Shown piece after piece: positions 23,874 to 34,374 of a stretch of 64,000 bases of DNA. The position numbers and the translations under genes were made by a program. Positions within the stretch are counted from its first letter, which is position 1; every line of letters begins with the position of its first letter. The stretch spans positions 1,116,001 to 1,180,000 of the forward strand of contig JBAIAA010000396.1 in assembly GCA_037893245.1 (NCBI GenBank), read 5' to 3'. The notes below the pieces were generated by a model, which worked only from the letters and a program-made list of their open reading frames with translations, had not been told where the DNA came from and did no database searches. The stretch is from Crossaster papposus (lineage: Eukaryota; Echinodermata; Asteroidea; Velatida; Solasteridae).

Positions 23874-23930
23874 TTTCCCTGCCTTTTTTTGATGAGACAA
23901 AGGTCTTGGTTCAGAATCAAGAAGGTGGGG
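23864..23930 (+). promoter_or_regulatory. -1 ribosomal frameshift signal between gag and pol
   Basis: TTTAAAC at 23864-23870 is read in the gag frame as T TTA AAC, a canonical X-XXY-YYZ heptamer, and the gag stop UAG follows at once. The pol frame is exactly -1 and is open from 23861. After a 6-nt spacer, 23877-23888 can pair with 23919-23930 (12 pairs, three of them G-U), leaving a 30-nt loop. Heptamer, spacer and stem match the known -1 frameshift layout. The stem was folded by hand only. Confidence 0.85.
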
Positions 23931-26900
23931 CTAATAAGGAAACATCTGGACCACTTAATACTTACTTCTCTGAAAGTCTTTCAAGTGTGTCAAATAACCA
24001 GTTTCATACTCGTTTGGATCGTTGTAACAGTATCACTGCAACCATTGATAATAAGATCGTACAATGTTTAATTGATACTGGTGCAAATGTAAACGTTATC
24101 GATCATGACTGGTTACAGATTAATTGTGCATCTGTAATGAAATCAGTGGAAACCTCTAAGAGGACTGAAATAAAGGTTGCAAACGGTGATAAATTACAAG
24201 TCACTGGGTCAATAATTATGCCGATTGTAATAGAAAGGGAAGCATTGTTAGTTTCTTTCGTTTTGGCCAAGAGTTTGTCAACTGATGTTATATTGGGTTC
24301 GCAGTTTCTAAACGTGAATAAGGCCATTATTGACTGTGCAACAGGTAAATTACACTTGCACAAGAAAAGCCAGATTAGAGTGAGCCATAGACAAGAAATT
24401 CCTCCGCATTCCCAGTCGATTATTTGTGCTAAGATATCAAATAAACGTGTGGGAAATACTCCCGGCCTTTGTCGTGGAGGGAGACGCATTTCTGCTTTAG
24501 GAACGTTAGTCGCAAATACCATATCACCTGTATTACCTGATTGTAGAACTGTAAACCTACTAGTAATGAATGTAACCGACGAAACTATTGTGTTATATCC
24601 TCGAACTAAACTCGGTACATTCACACCTATGAGTAACAACTCTATCCTTCCATTTGATGTTCTTAAGGAGGATGAGACAGTTGACAGAATTAGTTTGGTT
24701 AAATCACACAGTGAATTACCTGTTGTGATTGATACAAATGAAGTTGACTCTAGAAAACAACAGATATTTTCACAAATTAATATTGATTCGAATCACCTTT
24801 CTCAGTCAGAGGAAAAAGAGTTGACGGAATTAATTTCTGATTATTTTGATGTTTTCTATTTAGAAGGGGATTTGCCAGGTTTTTATTCGGGTGTTGAACA
24901 CGAAATACATACCGGTCATCACCCTCCTATTCGATCTAGACCATATAGAACGTCTCCTATAATGCAAAAGGAAATACGAAAGCAGGTGAGCAATATGCTT
25001 GATAAAGACATTATCAAAGAATCCACTAGTAATTGGAGTTTTCCTGTTTGTATTGTGCCCAAAGAAGAAAATAATGAATATCGTTTTGCGATCGATTTTC
25101 GAAAACTTAACGATATAACGTCTCGAGATAATTTTCCTTTACCTAATATTAACGATATATTAGATAATTTGGGGTCATCAAATCCTCAGTATTTTACAAC
25201 TCTTGACTTAGCCTCTGGATACTGGCAAATTGGCGTAGAAGAAAGATCAAAATGTAAAACGGCGTTCATAACTCAAGATGAACTCTTTGAGTTTCAACGA
25301 ATGCCTTTTGGTTTGCATAATGCACCCTCAACATTTCAAAGAGCTATGCAAGAGATTTTTCGAGGTTTGAATTGGAAATTTGTTCTGGTCTATTTGGATG
25401 ACCTGATGATTTTTAGTCATACGTTTAAGGAACATGTAGACCATTTGAGGCAAATTTTTACTCGAATTGAAGCAGCTGGGTTGAAGCTAAAACCCAGAAA
25501 GTGCAATTTTGTTCAAGAGCAAGTAAAATACCTGGGATATATTATCACTAAAGATGGTGTGGCCACAGACCCAAATAAAACTCAGATAGTCAAAGATTAT
25601 CCAATTCCTTGTAAAGTGTCTGAAGTTCGTTCGTTCCTAGGAATGGTAGGCTATTATCGGAAGTATATAAAGGATTATTGTAAATTAGCCGAGCCTCTTG
25701 TTCACCTTACGCGAAAAGACTCTGTTTTTGTTTGGAATCTAAAATGCCAGTCGGCCTTTGATCTGCTGAAACAGAAATTACAAGAACCTCCAGTTTTAGC
25801 CTATCCAAGATTCGATGGCACTGAGTTCGTTTTACAAACAGATGCCTGTAATACTGGTCTGGGTTATATTTTGGCCCAAGTGCAAGATGGTAGTGAGAAG
25901 GTAATTGCTTATGGTGGTAGAACCCTGAATAAACATGAAAGGAAGTACAGTACTACTGAATTAGAAGCATTAGCAGTAGTGGAAGGCATAAAGAAGTTTG
26001 CTCCATATTTACAACATACAATCAAATTTAAAGTTGTAACGGATCACTGTGCTTTGAAAAGGCTTTTTAGTAAAAAGCATGAGACTGGTAGACTCGCAAG
26101 ATGGACACTTAAGTTGCAATCGTACTGTTTTGAAGTAGTTCACATCAAGGGACGTTGTAATACCAATGCAGATGCATTAAGTAGGATTAAATCGGAAGAA
26201 TTGTGTACCGATTGTATTAGATGTCATGACAATTCATCGTCTGACCTTCCCCAGATAGTTCTCGACCATGTTTGGGAACATTCAAATTTAGACGAGATTG
26301 ATATTTTCGAGGAAGAAGATATCAGTAAAATTGAGTCTAGTGTAAATGCTGTCAGAAATACTCGTTACAAAAGAGGAAAACGAGAAATAAATGACACCGA
26401 GGCAACTGATCGAAATATACCTATATTTCCAAGTGAACTAAAGCTTGACAAGTTTAGAGAAGCCTTGCAAAAGGATAACTTTGCTGGTCCAATGATGGCA
26501 TACATATCAAATGATAAATTACCAGATGATACTAAACATGCCAAGGATTTATTGTTACAGGTTGACCAATACTTTGTCCATGAAAATCTTCTGTATAGGG
26601 AGTGGTTTGTCAACAAGAAGACCGTTCCTGATCAAGTTGTCGTTCAGCTTTATATACCGGTATGTTTTGTAGACACTGTATTGTATAACTGCCATGATCA
26701 TGTGTTGGCTGCACATTTTGGGTTACAAAAGACATACCACAAAATTAGACAACGGTATTTTTGGAAAAACATGTACCGAGATGTCAATAATTGGGTTCGT
26801 TCCTGCTACTCGTGTTCAAAACGGAAAACCCACAGACACAAAATTCGGGCTCCACTTGAAACAATGGAAGTCCCAGATGTTTTTGAACGAGTTAGCATCG

Positions 26901-28093
26901 ACGTTGTAGGGCCTTTGCCAATAACTACATCGGGTAACCGGTATGTACTTTGTATAACTGACCATTGTACTAGGTGGCCTATTTTAATTACATTGCCAAC
27001 TATTGACGCAGTAACTATAGCACGTGTATTGTTTGATTCTGTAATTTGCGAACATGGTTGCCCGGTTTCATTGTTAAGTGATAGAGGTGCGAATTTCTTA
27101 AGTAAAGTTATACGTGAAGTATGTCGAATCATGCAAACTGAGAAACTCAATACTTCTAGTTATCACCCTCAGTGTAATGCGGTGCAAGAACGGTTCAATT
27201 CAGTAATACTTGATACAGTAACACACTATGTGAATGAATGTCAGAATAATTGGGACATCTATATTCCAGCTATACAATTTGCCTACCGTTCTACACCCGC
27301 AAACAATTCAGTTGGATTTAGTCCTTTCTTCCTTCTTTATGGCAGAGAGGCAAGATTACCAATAGATGTGTCTCTCTTAAGCAATATGAAATACACAGAT
27401 AAAAGTTTACGTGATCATATACACGAGTTGGTTTCTAAATTACACGTTTTTCGGGAAGTTTCTAAACGGCACATGGAAGAGAACCAAAGAAAAATGAAAG
27501 AAAACTATGATAAGAATGCTAGGGAAGTAGAATATCAAGTTGGCGATCTTGTTTGGATTTACTTTCCAGTGACACAGAAAGGTTTGTCCAAGAAGCTTAG
27601 TAAATTCTGGTTAGGACCGTATCTTTTGGTGAAACAATTGGGCCCAGTTAATGTTCAAGTAAGGAACTTGGAGAATAACAAATTGTTGTCATCTCCGATA
27701 CATGTAAATCGAATGAAATTTACTTATGATAGATACGTTCGACCTAACAATAACTCTGTCCCCACCGATCCTGAAGAACAAACTCCCATTGACGGTTTAG
27801 TACAGGAAGATTACCCTGAAGATTCGTTTATTCCACTTAAGGCAAAGCATAGACAAAAAGATCAAGTTCAACTTGTTCCTGGAATACAACCTAACTGTAA
27901 AACAAGCTGTGTTGAATTTGAGATAGAAAGGATAATAAGAGGCAGATATAAAAATAACGTTTTGCAGTATTTGGTAAAATGGCGGCATTTTCCAAAGTCT
28001 CAAAATTCATGGGAGCCGATTGATAATTTAAATCAAGCTGCCTTGGAATATATTAGAAATAACCCTGTCAGAATAAGTGGTAAAATGTCTTAG
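23906..28093 (+). CDS. pol: Pol polyprotein: PR-RT-RNaseH-IN-chromodomain
   Basis: Pol is translated as a -1 frameshift fusion with Gag; the frame opens at 23861, and the codon at 23906 is TTG, not a real start. Residues here count from 23906. Protease: DTGA at 57-60 with ILG at 129-131. Reverse transcriptase, about 340-570: LDLASGYW from 433 and YLDD at 496-499. RNase H: Asp646, Glu687 and Asp713. Integrase: HHCC zinc finger (His930/932, His937, Cys967, Cys970) and catalytic Asp999, Asp1059 and Glu1095, with exactly 35 residues between the last two. A GPY module is at 1237-1239 and a chromodomain at about 1335-1390. No stop or frameshift interrupts the 1395 codons. The products would process the polyprotein, copy the RNA and insert the cDNA; the chromodomain may steer insertion to methylated heterochromatin. 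Confidence 0.97.
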   Translation: MVQNQEGGANKETSGPLNTYFSESLSSVSNNQFHTRLDRCNSITATIDNKIVQCLIDTGANVNVIDHDWLQINCASVMKSVETSKRTEIKVANGDKLQVTGSIIMPIVIEREALLVSFVLAKSLSTDVILGSQFLNVNKAIIDCATGKLHLHKKSQIRVSHRQEIPPHSQSIICAKISNKRVGNTPGLCRGGRRISALGTLVANTISPVLPDCRTVNLLVMNVTDETIVLYPRTKLGTFTPMSNNSILPFDVLKEDETVDRISLVKSHSELPVVIDTNEVDSRKQQIFSQINIDSNHLSQSEEKELTELISDYFDVFYLEGDLPGFYSGVEHEIHTGHHPPIRSRPYRTSPIMQKEIRKQVSNMLDKDIIKESTSNWSFPVCIVPKEENNEYRFAIDFRKLNDITSRDNFPLPNINDILDNLGSSNPQYFTTLDLASGYWQIGVEERSKCKTAFITQDELFEFQRMPFGLHNAPSTFQRAMQEIFRGLNWKFVLVYLDDLMIFSHTFKEHVDHLRQIFTRIEAAGLKLKPRKCNFVQEQVKYLGYIITKDGVATDPNKTQIVKDYPIPCKVSEVRSFLGMVGYYRKYIKDYCKLAEPLVHLTRKDSVFVWNLKCQSAFDLLKQKLQEPPVLAYPRFDGTEFVLQTDACNTGLGYILAQVQDGSEKVIAYGGRTLNKHERKYSTTELEALAVVEGIKKFAPYLQHTIKFKVVTDHCALKRLFSKKHETGRLARWTLKLQSYCFEVVHIKGRCNTNADALSRIKSEELCTDCIRCHDNSSSDLPQIVLDHVWEHSNLDEIDIFEEEDISKIESSVNAVRNTRYKRGKREINDTEATDRNIPIFPSELKLDKFREALQKDNFAGPMMAYISNDKLPDDTKHAKDLLLQVDQYFVHENLLYREWFVNKKTVPDQVVVQLYIPVCFVDTVLYNCHDHVLAAHFGLQKTYHKIRQRYFWKNMYRDVNNWVRSCYSCSKRKTHRHKIRAPLETMEVPDVFERVSIDVVGPLPITTSGNRYVLCITDHCTRWPILITLPTIDAVTIARVLFDSVICEHGCPVSLLSDRGANFLSKVIREVCRIMQTEKLNTSSYHPQCNAVQERFNSVILDTVTHYVNECQNNWDIYIPAIQFAYRSTPANNSVGFSPFFLLYGREARLPIDVSLLSNMKYTDKSLRDHIHELVSKLHVFREVSKRHMEENQRKMKENYDKNAREVEYQVGDLVWIYFPVTQKGLSKKLSKFWLGPYLLVKQLGPVNVQVRNLENNKLLSSPIHVNRMKFTYDRYVRPNNNSVPTDPEEQTPIDGLVQEDYPEDSFIPLKAKHRQKDQVQLVPGIQPNCKTSCVEFEIERIIRGRYKNNVLQYLVKWRHFPKSQNSWEPIDNLNQAALEYIRNNPVRISGKMS

Positions 28094-28532
28094 TAACATT
28101 TCTTTGTTATGATTGTTAAATATGTATAAGAAAAGAACTGTAATGGGATTGTTTAAATTTAAAATGTTATGTGTGGTTGTCGGCGTTACCATTATAATGA
28201 ATTTGATATAATTATCGGCTAAAGAAAACAAATATAACAAATCGGATATTGTATTACGTTGAAACGAGTGGCCAGTCTTCAGACAAAAGAGCACCCAAGG
28301 ATAGAAGGATGGTGTGTGTGAAGAGGATCAAGTGGAAGTGTAAATGGAGATGAAGTGATACAGCCTTTCTACCTTGGATGGGATCTACTGCGCAGAGATC
28401 TAAGCTTTGAACTACAACATCTTGGACTGAAGATCATTTTAATTTAATTTTCACGTAATATTGTATTATAAAAATTGGAAAAAAATGTAAAATAATTAAT
28501 TGTCAGGCGCCAATTCAGTAAGAGGAGGCGTA
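28094..28532 (+). other. 3' untranslated region and polypurine tract
   Basis: This 439-bp AT-rich stretch lies between the pol stop and the 3' LTR and has no convincing open frame on the + strand; an 88-codon frame on the other strand is unconvincing. It ends in the purine-rich run AGTAAGAGGAGGCG at about 28517-28530, just before the LTR, where plus-strand DNA synthesis would be primed. There is no envelope gene. Confidence 0.75.
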
Positions 28533-28931
28533 TGTTGTGTAATTATGTTAATTATACTTACCAGTACACTCGCCGGATGATGTACATTGTTATGAGTTAC
28601 ACAGCGTATGTTAATTACTCACCTGATGTATACTCACCTGTTGGACACATATAGGAACACTATTACGCAACGTATGTTAATTACTCACCTGATGTATACT
28701 CACCTGTTGGACACGTATAGGAACCCTATTTTCTATATAAGAAGGCCTTGTGCCTTTGTATAGTTGCAGTTGGTTCTCGGGCGTGGTGCTGACGACACCT
28801 TCTCTAAATCACATATTCTTTTACGCTGTATTGTTTATATTCGATGTAATGAATAAAATACTTTGGATCCAAGTTCTGAGTTACTTAGTTAATATATTTC
28901 GTTATCCCTGGTGCCTCCCCATGTAACAACA
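28533..28931 (+). repeat. 3' LTR
   Basis: This LTR matches the 5' LTR over all 399 bp except three positions (28656, 28808 and 28856). It has TATATAAG at 28734-28741 and the same 66-bp tandem duplication. It carries AATAAA at 28852-28857, where the 5' LTR has AATACA. Confidence 0.95.
28852..28857 (+). terminator. Polyadenylation signal of the 3' LTR
   Basis: AATAAA lies in the presumed R region about 115 bp downstream of the TATA box. The 5' LTR counterpart at 22670-22675 is AATACA, so a full signal exists only at the 3' end. Confidence 0.6.
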
Positions 28932-28935
28932 TAAT

Positions 28936-28940
28936 ACATA
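28936..28940. other. Target-site duplication, right (ACATA)
   Basis: This is the second copy of the ACATA target repeat; the satellite monomer continues as CATACACATAAG from 28941. Bases 28932-28935 (TAAT) are also present after the 5' LTR and may belong to the LTR. Confidence 0.65.
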
Positions 28941-31900
28941 CATACACATAAGAAAACATGGATGCGAATGAGGATATTTTTCTCGACATATATCTGAGCT
29001 GCGAACCTCAACGTTATTGGAGAATGAAGAGACATTCACCACCTCCACATCTGAGCTAATATATCGCCAAAATTCTCACCGGAAGAGACCAAAACTTTGA
29101 GACTCATGCGTCAGGACACTGGCGGCATAGGCCTATGCGGCAATACACGTGTACACGCATAAACATAAGAAAAGATGGCTGCGAATGAGGATAATGTTAT
29201 GAACTTATATCTGAGCTGCGAACCTCAACGTTGTTCGAGAATGAAGAGACCCTCGCCTGCTCGACATCCGAGACAAAATATTTCCAAATTTCTCACTGGA
29301 AAAAAAACAAACTGTGAGACTCATACGTCAGGACACGGGCGGCATAGGCCTATGAGGCAATACACGTGTACACGCATAAACATAAAAAAACATGGCTGCG
29401 AATGAGGATAATTTTATGAACTTATATCTGAGCTGCGAAGCCCAACGTTGTTCGAGAATGAAGAGACACTCGCCAGCTCGACATCTGGGCCAAAATATTT
29501 CCAAATTTCTCACTGGAAAAAAACCAAACTGTGAGACTCATACGTCAGGACAAGGGCGGCATAGGCCTATACACGTGTACATACATACACATAAGAAAAC
29601 ATGGCTGCGAATGAGGACAATTTTGTGGACATATATCTGAGCTGCGAGCCTCAACGTTGTTGGAGAATGAAGAGACACTCACCAGCTCAACATCCGAGCC
29701 AAAATATTGCCAAATTTCTCACTGGGAAAAAACAAACTGAGAGACGCATGCGTCAGGATACTGGCGGCATAGGCCTAGGAGGCAATACACGTGTACATAC
29801 ATACACATCAGAAAACATGGCCGCGAATGAGGATAATTTTGTCTACTTATATTTGAGCTGCGAGCCTCAACGTTGTTCGAGAATGAAGAGACACTCACCA
29901 GTCCGACATCTGAGCAAAATATTGCCAAATTTCTCACTGAAAAAAACAAAACAAACTGAGAGACTCATGCGTCAGGATACTGGTGGCATAGGACTATGCG
30001 GCAATACACGGGTACATACATTCACATAAGAAAACATGGCTGCGAATGAGGATAATTTTCTCGACATATATCTGAGCTGCGAGCCTCAACGTTGTTCGAG
30101 AATGAAGATACACTCACCAGCTCGACATCCGAGCCAAAATATTGCCAAATTTCTCACTGGAAAAACAAACAAATGAGAGACTCATGCGTCAGGATACTGG
30201 CGGCATAGGCCTTTGTGGCAATACACGTGTACGTAAATACACATCAGAAAACATGGCTGCGAATGAGGATAATTTTCTCGACATATAATATGAGCTGCTA
30301 ACCTCAACGTTGTTCGAGAATGAAGAGACATTTACCACCTCCACATCTGAGCTAACATATCGCCAAAATTCTCACCGGAAGAGACCAAAACTTTGAGACT
30401 CATGCGTCAGGACACTGGGGGCATATGCCTATGTGACGATACACATGTACATACATACACATCAGAAAACATGGCTGCGAATGAGGATAATTGTATGAAC
30501 TTATATCTGAGCTGCGAACCTCAACGTTGTTCGAGAATGAAGAGACACTCACCAGCTCGACATCCGAGCCAAAATATTGCCAAATTTATCACTGGACAAA
30601 AACTAAACTGTGAGACCCATGCTTCAGGACACTCGCGGCATCAGCCTATGCGGCAATACACGTGTACACGCATAAACATAAGAAAACATGGCTGCGAATG
30701 AGGATAATTTTATGAACTTATATCTGAGCTGCGAACCTCAACGTAGTTCGAGAATGAAGAGACACTCGCCAGCTCAACATATGAGCCAAAATATTGCCAA
30801 GTTTCTCACTGAAAAAAAACCAAACTCTGAGACCCATGAGTCAGGACACTGGCGGCATAGGCATATGCGGTAATACCCGTGTACATACATACACATAAGA
30901 AAACATGGCTGCGAATGATAACAATTTTCTCGACATATATCTGAGCTGCGAACCTCAACGTTATTGGAGAATGAAGAGACATTCACCACCTCCACATCTG
31001 AGCTAATATATCGCCAAAATTCTCACCGGAAGAGACCAAAACTTTGAGACTCATGCGTCAGGACACTGGCGGCATAGGCCTATGCGGCAATACACGTGTA
31101 CACGCATAAACATAAGAAAAGATGGCTGCGAATGAGGATAATGTTATGAACTTATATCTGAGCTGCGAACCTCAACGTTGTTCGAGAATGAAGAGACCCT
31201 CGCCTGCTCGACATCCGAGACAAAATATTTCCAAATTTCTCACTGGAAAACAAACAAACTGTGAGACTCATACGTCAGGACACAGGCGGCATAGGCCTAT
31301 GAGGCAATACACGTGTACATACATACACATAAGAAAACATGGCTGCGAATGATAACAATTTTCTCGACATATATCTGAGCTGCGAACCTCAACGTTGTTC
31401 GAGAATAAAGAGACACTCACCAGCTCGACATCCAAGCCAAAATATTGCCAAATTTCTCACTGAAAAAAAACCCAAACTGTGAGACTCATGCGTTAGGACA
31501 CTGGCGGCATAGGCCTATGAGGCAATACACGTGTACATCCATACACATAAGAAAACATGGCTGCGAATGAGGACCATTTTATCGACATATATCTGAGCTG
31601 CGAACTTCAACGTTGTTCGAGAATGAAGAGACATTCACCACATCCACATCTGAGCTAACACATCGCCAAAATTATCACCGGAAGAGACCAAAACTTTGGG
31701 ACTCATGCGTCAGGACACTGGCGGCATAGGCCTATGTGGCAAAACACGTGTACATACATACACATCAGAAAACATGTCTGCAAATGAGGATAATGTTCTC
31801 GACATATATCTGAGCTGCGAACCTCAACGTTGTTCGAGAATGAAGAGACACTCGCCAGCTCGACATCTGAGCCAAAATATTTCAATTTTTTTCACTGGAA

Positions 31901-34113
31901 AAAAACAAAACTGTGAGACTCATGCGTCAGGATACTGGCGGCATAGGCCTATGAGGCAATACACGTGTACATCCATACACATAAGAAAACATGGCTGCGA
32001 ATGAGGACAATTTTCTCGACATATATCTGAGCTGCGAGCCTCAACGTTGTTCGAGAATTAAGAGACACTCACCAGCTCGACATCCGAGCCAAAATATTGC
32101 CAACTTTTTCACGGGAAAAAAAACAAACAAACTGAGAGACTCATGCGCCAGGATACTGGCGGCATAGGCCTATGTGGCAATAGACGTGTACATACATACA
32201 CATCAGAAAACATGGCTGCGAATGAGGATAATGTTCTCAACATATATCTGAGCTGCGAACCTCAACGTTGTTCGAGAATGAAAAGACATTCACCACCTCC
32301 ACATCTGAGCTAACACATCGCCAAAATTCTCACCGGAAGAGACCAAAACTTTGAGACTCATGCGTCAGGACACTGGCGGCATAGGCCTATGAGGCAATAC
32401 ATGTGTACATCCATACACATAAGAAAATATGGCTGCGAATGAGGACAATTTTTCTCGACATATATTTGAGCTGCGAGCCTCAACGTTGTTCGAGAATTAA
32501 GAGACACAGACCATTTCGACATCCGAGCCAAAATATTGCCAAATGTTTCACTGGAAAAACAAACAAACTGAGAGACTCATGCGTCAGGACACTGGCGGCA
32601 TAGGCCTATGAGGCAATACATGTGTACATCCATACACATAAGAAAACATGGCTGCGAATGAGGACCATTTTATCGACATATATCTGAGCTGCGAACCTCA
32701 ACGTTGTTGGAGAATGAAGAGACATTCACCACCTCCACATCTGAGCTAACATATCGCCAAAAATTCTCACCGGAAGAGACCAAAACTTTGAGACTCATGC
32801 GGCAGGACACTGGCGGCATAGGCCTATGCGGCAATACCCGTGTACATACATACACATAAGAAAACATGGATGCGAATGAGGATATTTTTCTCGACATATA
32901 TCTGAGCTGCGAACCTCAACGTTATTGGAGAATGAAGAGACATTCACCACCTCCACATCTGAGCTAATATATCGCCAAAATTCTCACCGGAAGAGACCAA
33001 AACTTTGAGACTCATGCGTCAGGACACTGGCGGCATAGGCCTATGCGGCAATACACGTGTACACGCATAAACATAAGAAAAGATGGCTGCGAATGAGGAT
33101 AATGTTATGAACTTATATCTGAGCTGCGAACCTCAACGTTGTTCGAGAATGAAGAGACCCTCGCCTGCTCGACATCTGAGACAAAATATTTCCAAATTTC
33201 TCACTGGAACAAACCTAAACTGAGAGACTCATGCGTCAGGACAGTGGCGGTATATGCCTATGTGGCACTACACGTGTAAATACAAACACATCAGAAAACA
33301 TGGCTGCGAATGAGGATATTTTTCTCGACATATATCTGAGCTGCGAGCCTCAATGTTGTTCGAGAATGAAGAGACACTCACCAGCTCGACATCCGAGCCA
33401 AAATATTGCCAAATTTCTCACTGAAAAAAACCAAACTGTGAGACTCATGCGTCAGGACACTGGCGGCATAGGCCTATGAGGCAATACACGTGTACATCCA
33501 TACAAATAAGAAAACATGGCTGCGATTGAGGACAATTTTCTCGACATATATCTGAGCTGCGAGCCTCAACGTTGTTCGAGAATGAAGAGACACTCACCAG
33601 CTCGACATCCGAGCCAAAATATTGCCACATTTTTCACTGGAAAAACAAACAAACTGAGAGACTCATGCGTCAGGATACTGGCGGCATAGGCCTATGTGGC
33701 TATACACGTGTACATACATACACATCAGAAAACATGGCTGCGAATGAGGATAATGTTCTCAACATATATCTGAGCTGCGAACCTCAACGTTGTTCGAGAA
33801 TGAAGAGACATTCACCACCTCCACATCTGAGCTAACACATCGCCAAAATTCTCACCGGAAGAGACCAAAACTTTGGGACTCATGCGTCAGGACACTGGCG
33901 GCATAGGCCTATGAGGCCATACACGTGTACATACATACACATAAGAAAACATGGCTACGAATGAGGATAATTTTGTCGACATATATCTGAGCTGCGAGCC
34001 TTAACGTTGTTCGAGAATGAAGAGACACTCACCAGCTCGACATCCGAGCCAAAATATTGCCACATTTCTGACTGGAACAAACATAAACTGAGTGACTCAT
34101 GCGTCAGGACACT

Positions 34114-34118
34114 GGCGG
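34114..34118. other. Target-site duplication, left of solo LTR (GGCGG)
   Basis: GGCGG also occurs directly after the insert at 34827-34831. The intact monomer reads ACTGGCGGCATA with a single GGCGG, so this is a 5-bp duplication. Confidence 0.75.
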
Positions 34119-34235
34119 TGTAACCTCCAAAGGCTACAGAAATACCAATAAGCTCAGTTTGAAACTCATGCTCTGTTGTCTCAATGTTTAATTCCATACA
34201 ATCATCATAGGTGGCATTTGTAGTGTTTACATGTT

Positions 34236-34268
34236 GCAAGCAAGCAAGCAAGCAAGCAGGCGAGCAAG
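34236..34268. repeat. GCAA microsatellite inside the solo LTR
   Basis: About eight GCAA-type units run in tandem, with the sixth and seventh changed to GCAG and GCGA. Confidence 0.9.
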
Positions 34269-34366
34269 ATTCAACTATAGATATAAACAAGAAAAGAAAA
34301 ATACAAATTTTGAGTTATGTGATATAAATCTATCGGGAACAAGTATATAAATTTATCAGTGGCGAG

Positions 34367-34374
34367 TATAAATA
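34367..34374 (+). promoter_or_regulatory. Candidate TATA box in the solo LTR
   Basis: TATAAATA is preceded by GGCGAG, and AATAAA lies about 150 bp downstream. The arrangement is what a U3-R boundary would look like. Confidence 0.45.

Larger units (their letters stand above)
22351..28931 (+). mobile_element. Ty3/Gypsy LTR retrotransposon with chromodomain, complete
   Basis: This 6.58-kb element has two 399-bp LTRs, a leader with a candidate primer-binding site, gag (capsid and CCHC nucleocapsid), and pol in the -1 frame (protease, RT, RNase H, integrase with GPY/F module and chromodomain). A short 3' untranslated region and a polypurine tract precede the 3' LTR. The RT-RNase H-integrase order is that of Ty3/Gypsy (Metaviridae). 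The integrase C-terminus resembles chromoviruses. There is no envelope gene. Both long frames are uninterrupted and the LTRs differ at only 3 of 399 positions, so the insertion is recent and the copy may be competent. It sits in the satellite with a 4-6 bp direct repeat (ACATA) on each side. Confidence 0.96.
28936..34118. repeat. 217-bp satellite array, third segment
   Basis: Satellite monomers resume mid-monomer after the LTR element and run to the solo-LTR-like insert. Subtypes with GTTATGAACTTATATCTGAG and CCCTCGCCTGCTCGACATC are common. The block near 30110-30890 matches 21580-22350 at an offset of 8537 bp, and around 30881-30895 it preserves the uninterrupted target site of the LTR element. 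No gene is visible. Confidence 0.94.

Noticed and set aside
24103-24639. 178-codon open frame antisense to pol
   Set aside because: It is the shadow of the protease region of pol; the sense frame has clear catalytic motifs and this one has none.
28028-28294. Possible envelope or accessory gene after pol (88 codons, minus strand)
   Set aside because: It is antisense to the pol end and 3' UTR, low in complexity, with no signal peptide or family resemblance. The element has no room for env before the polypurine tract.
34119-34290. Protein-like open frame on the minus strand at the left end of the solo-LTR insert
   Set aside because: It runs into satellite sequence, has no recognisable domain and includes the GCAA microsatellite. 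A chance open frame is more likely.
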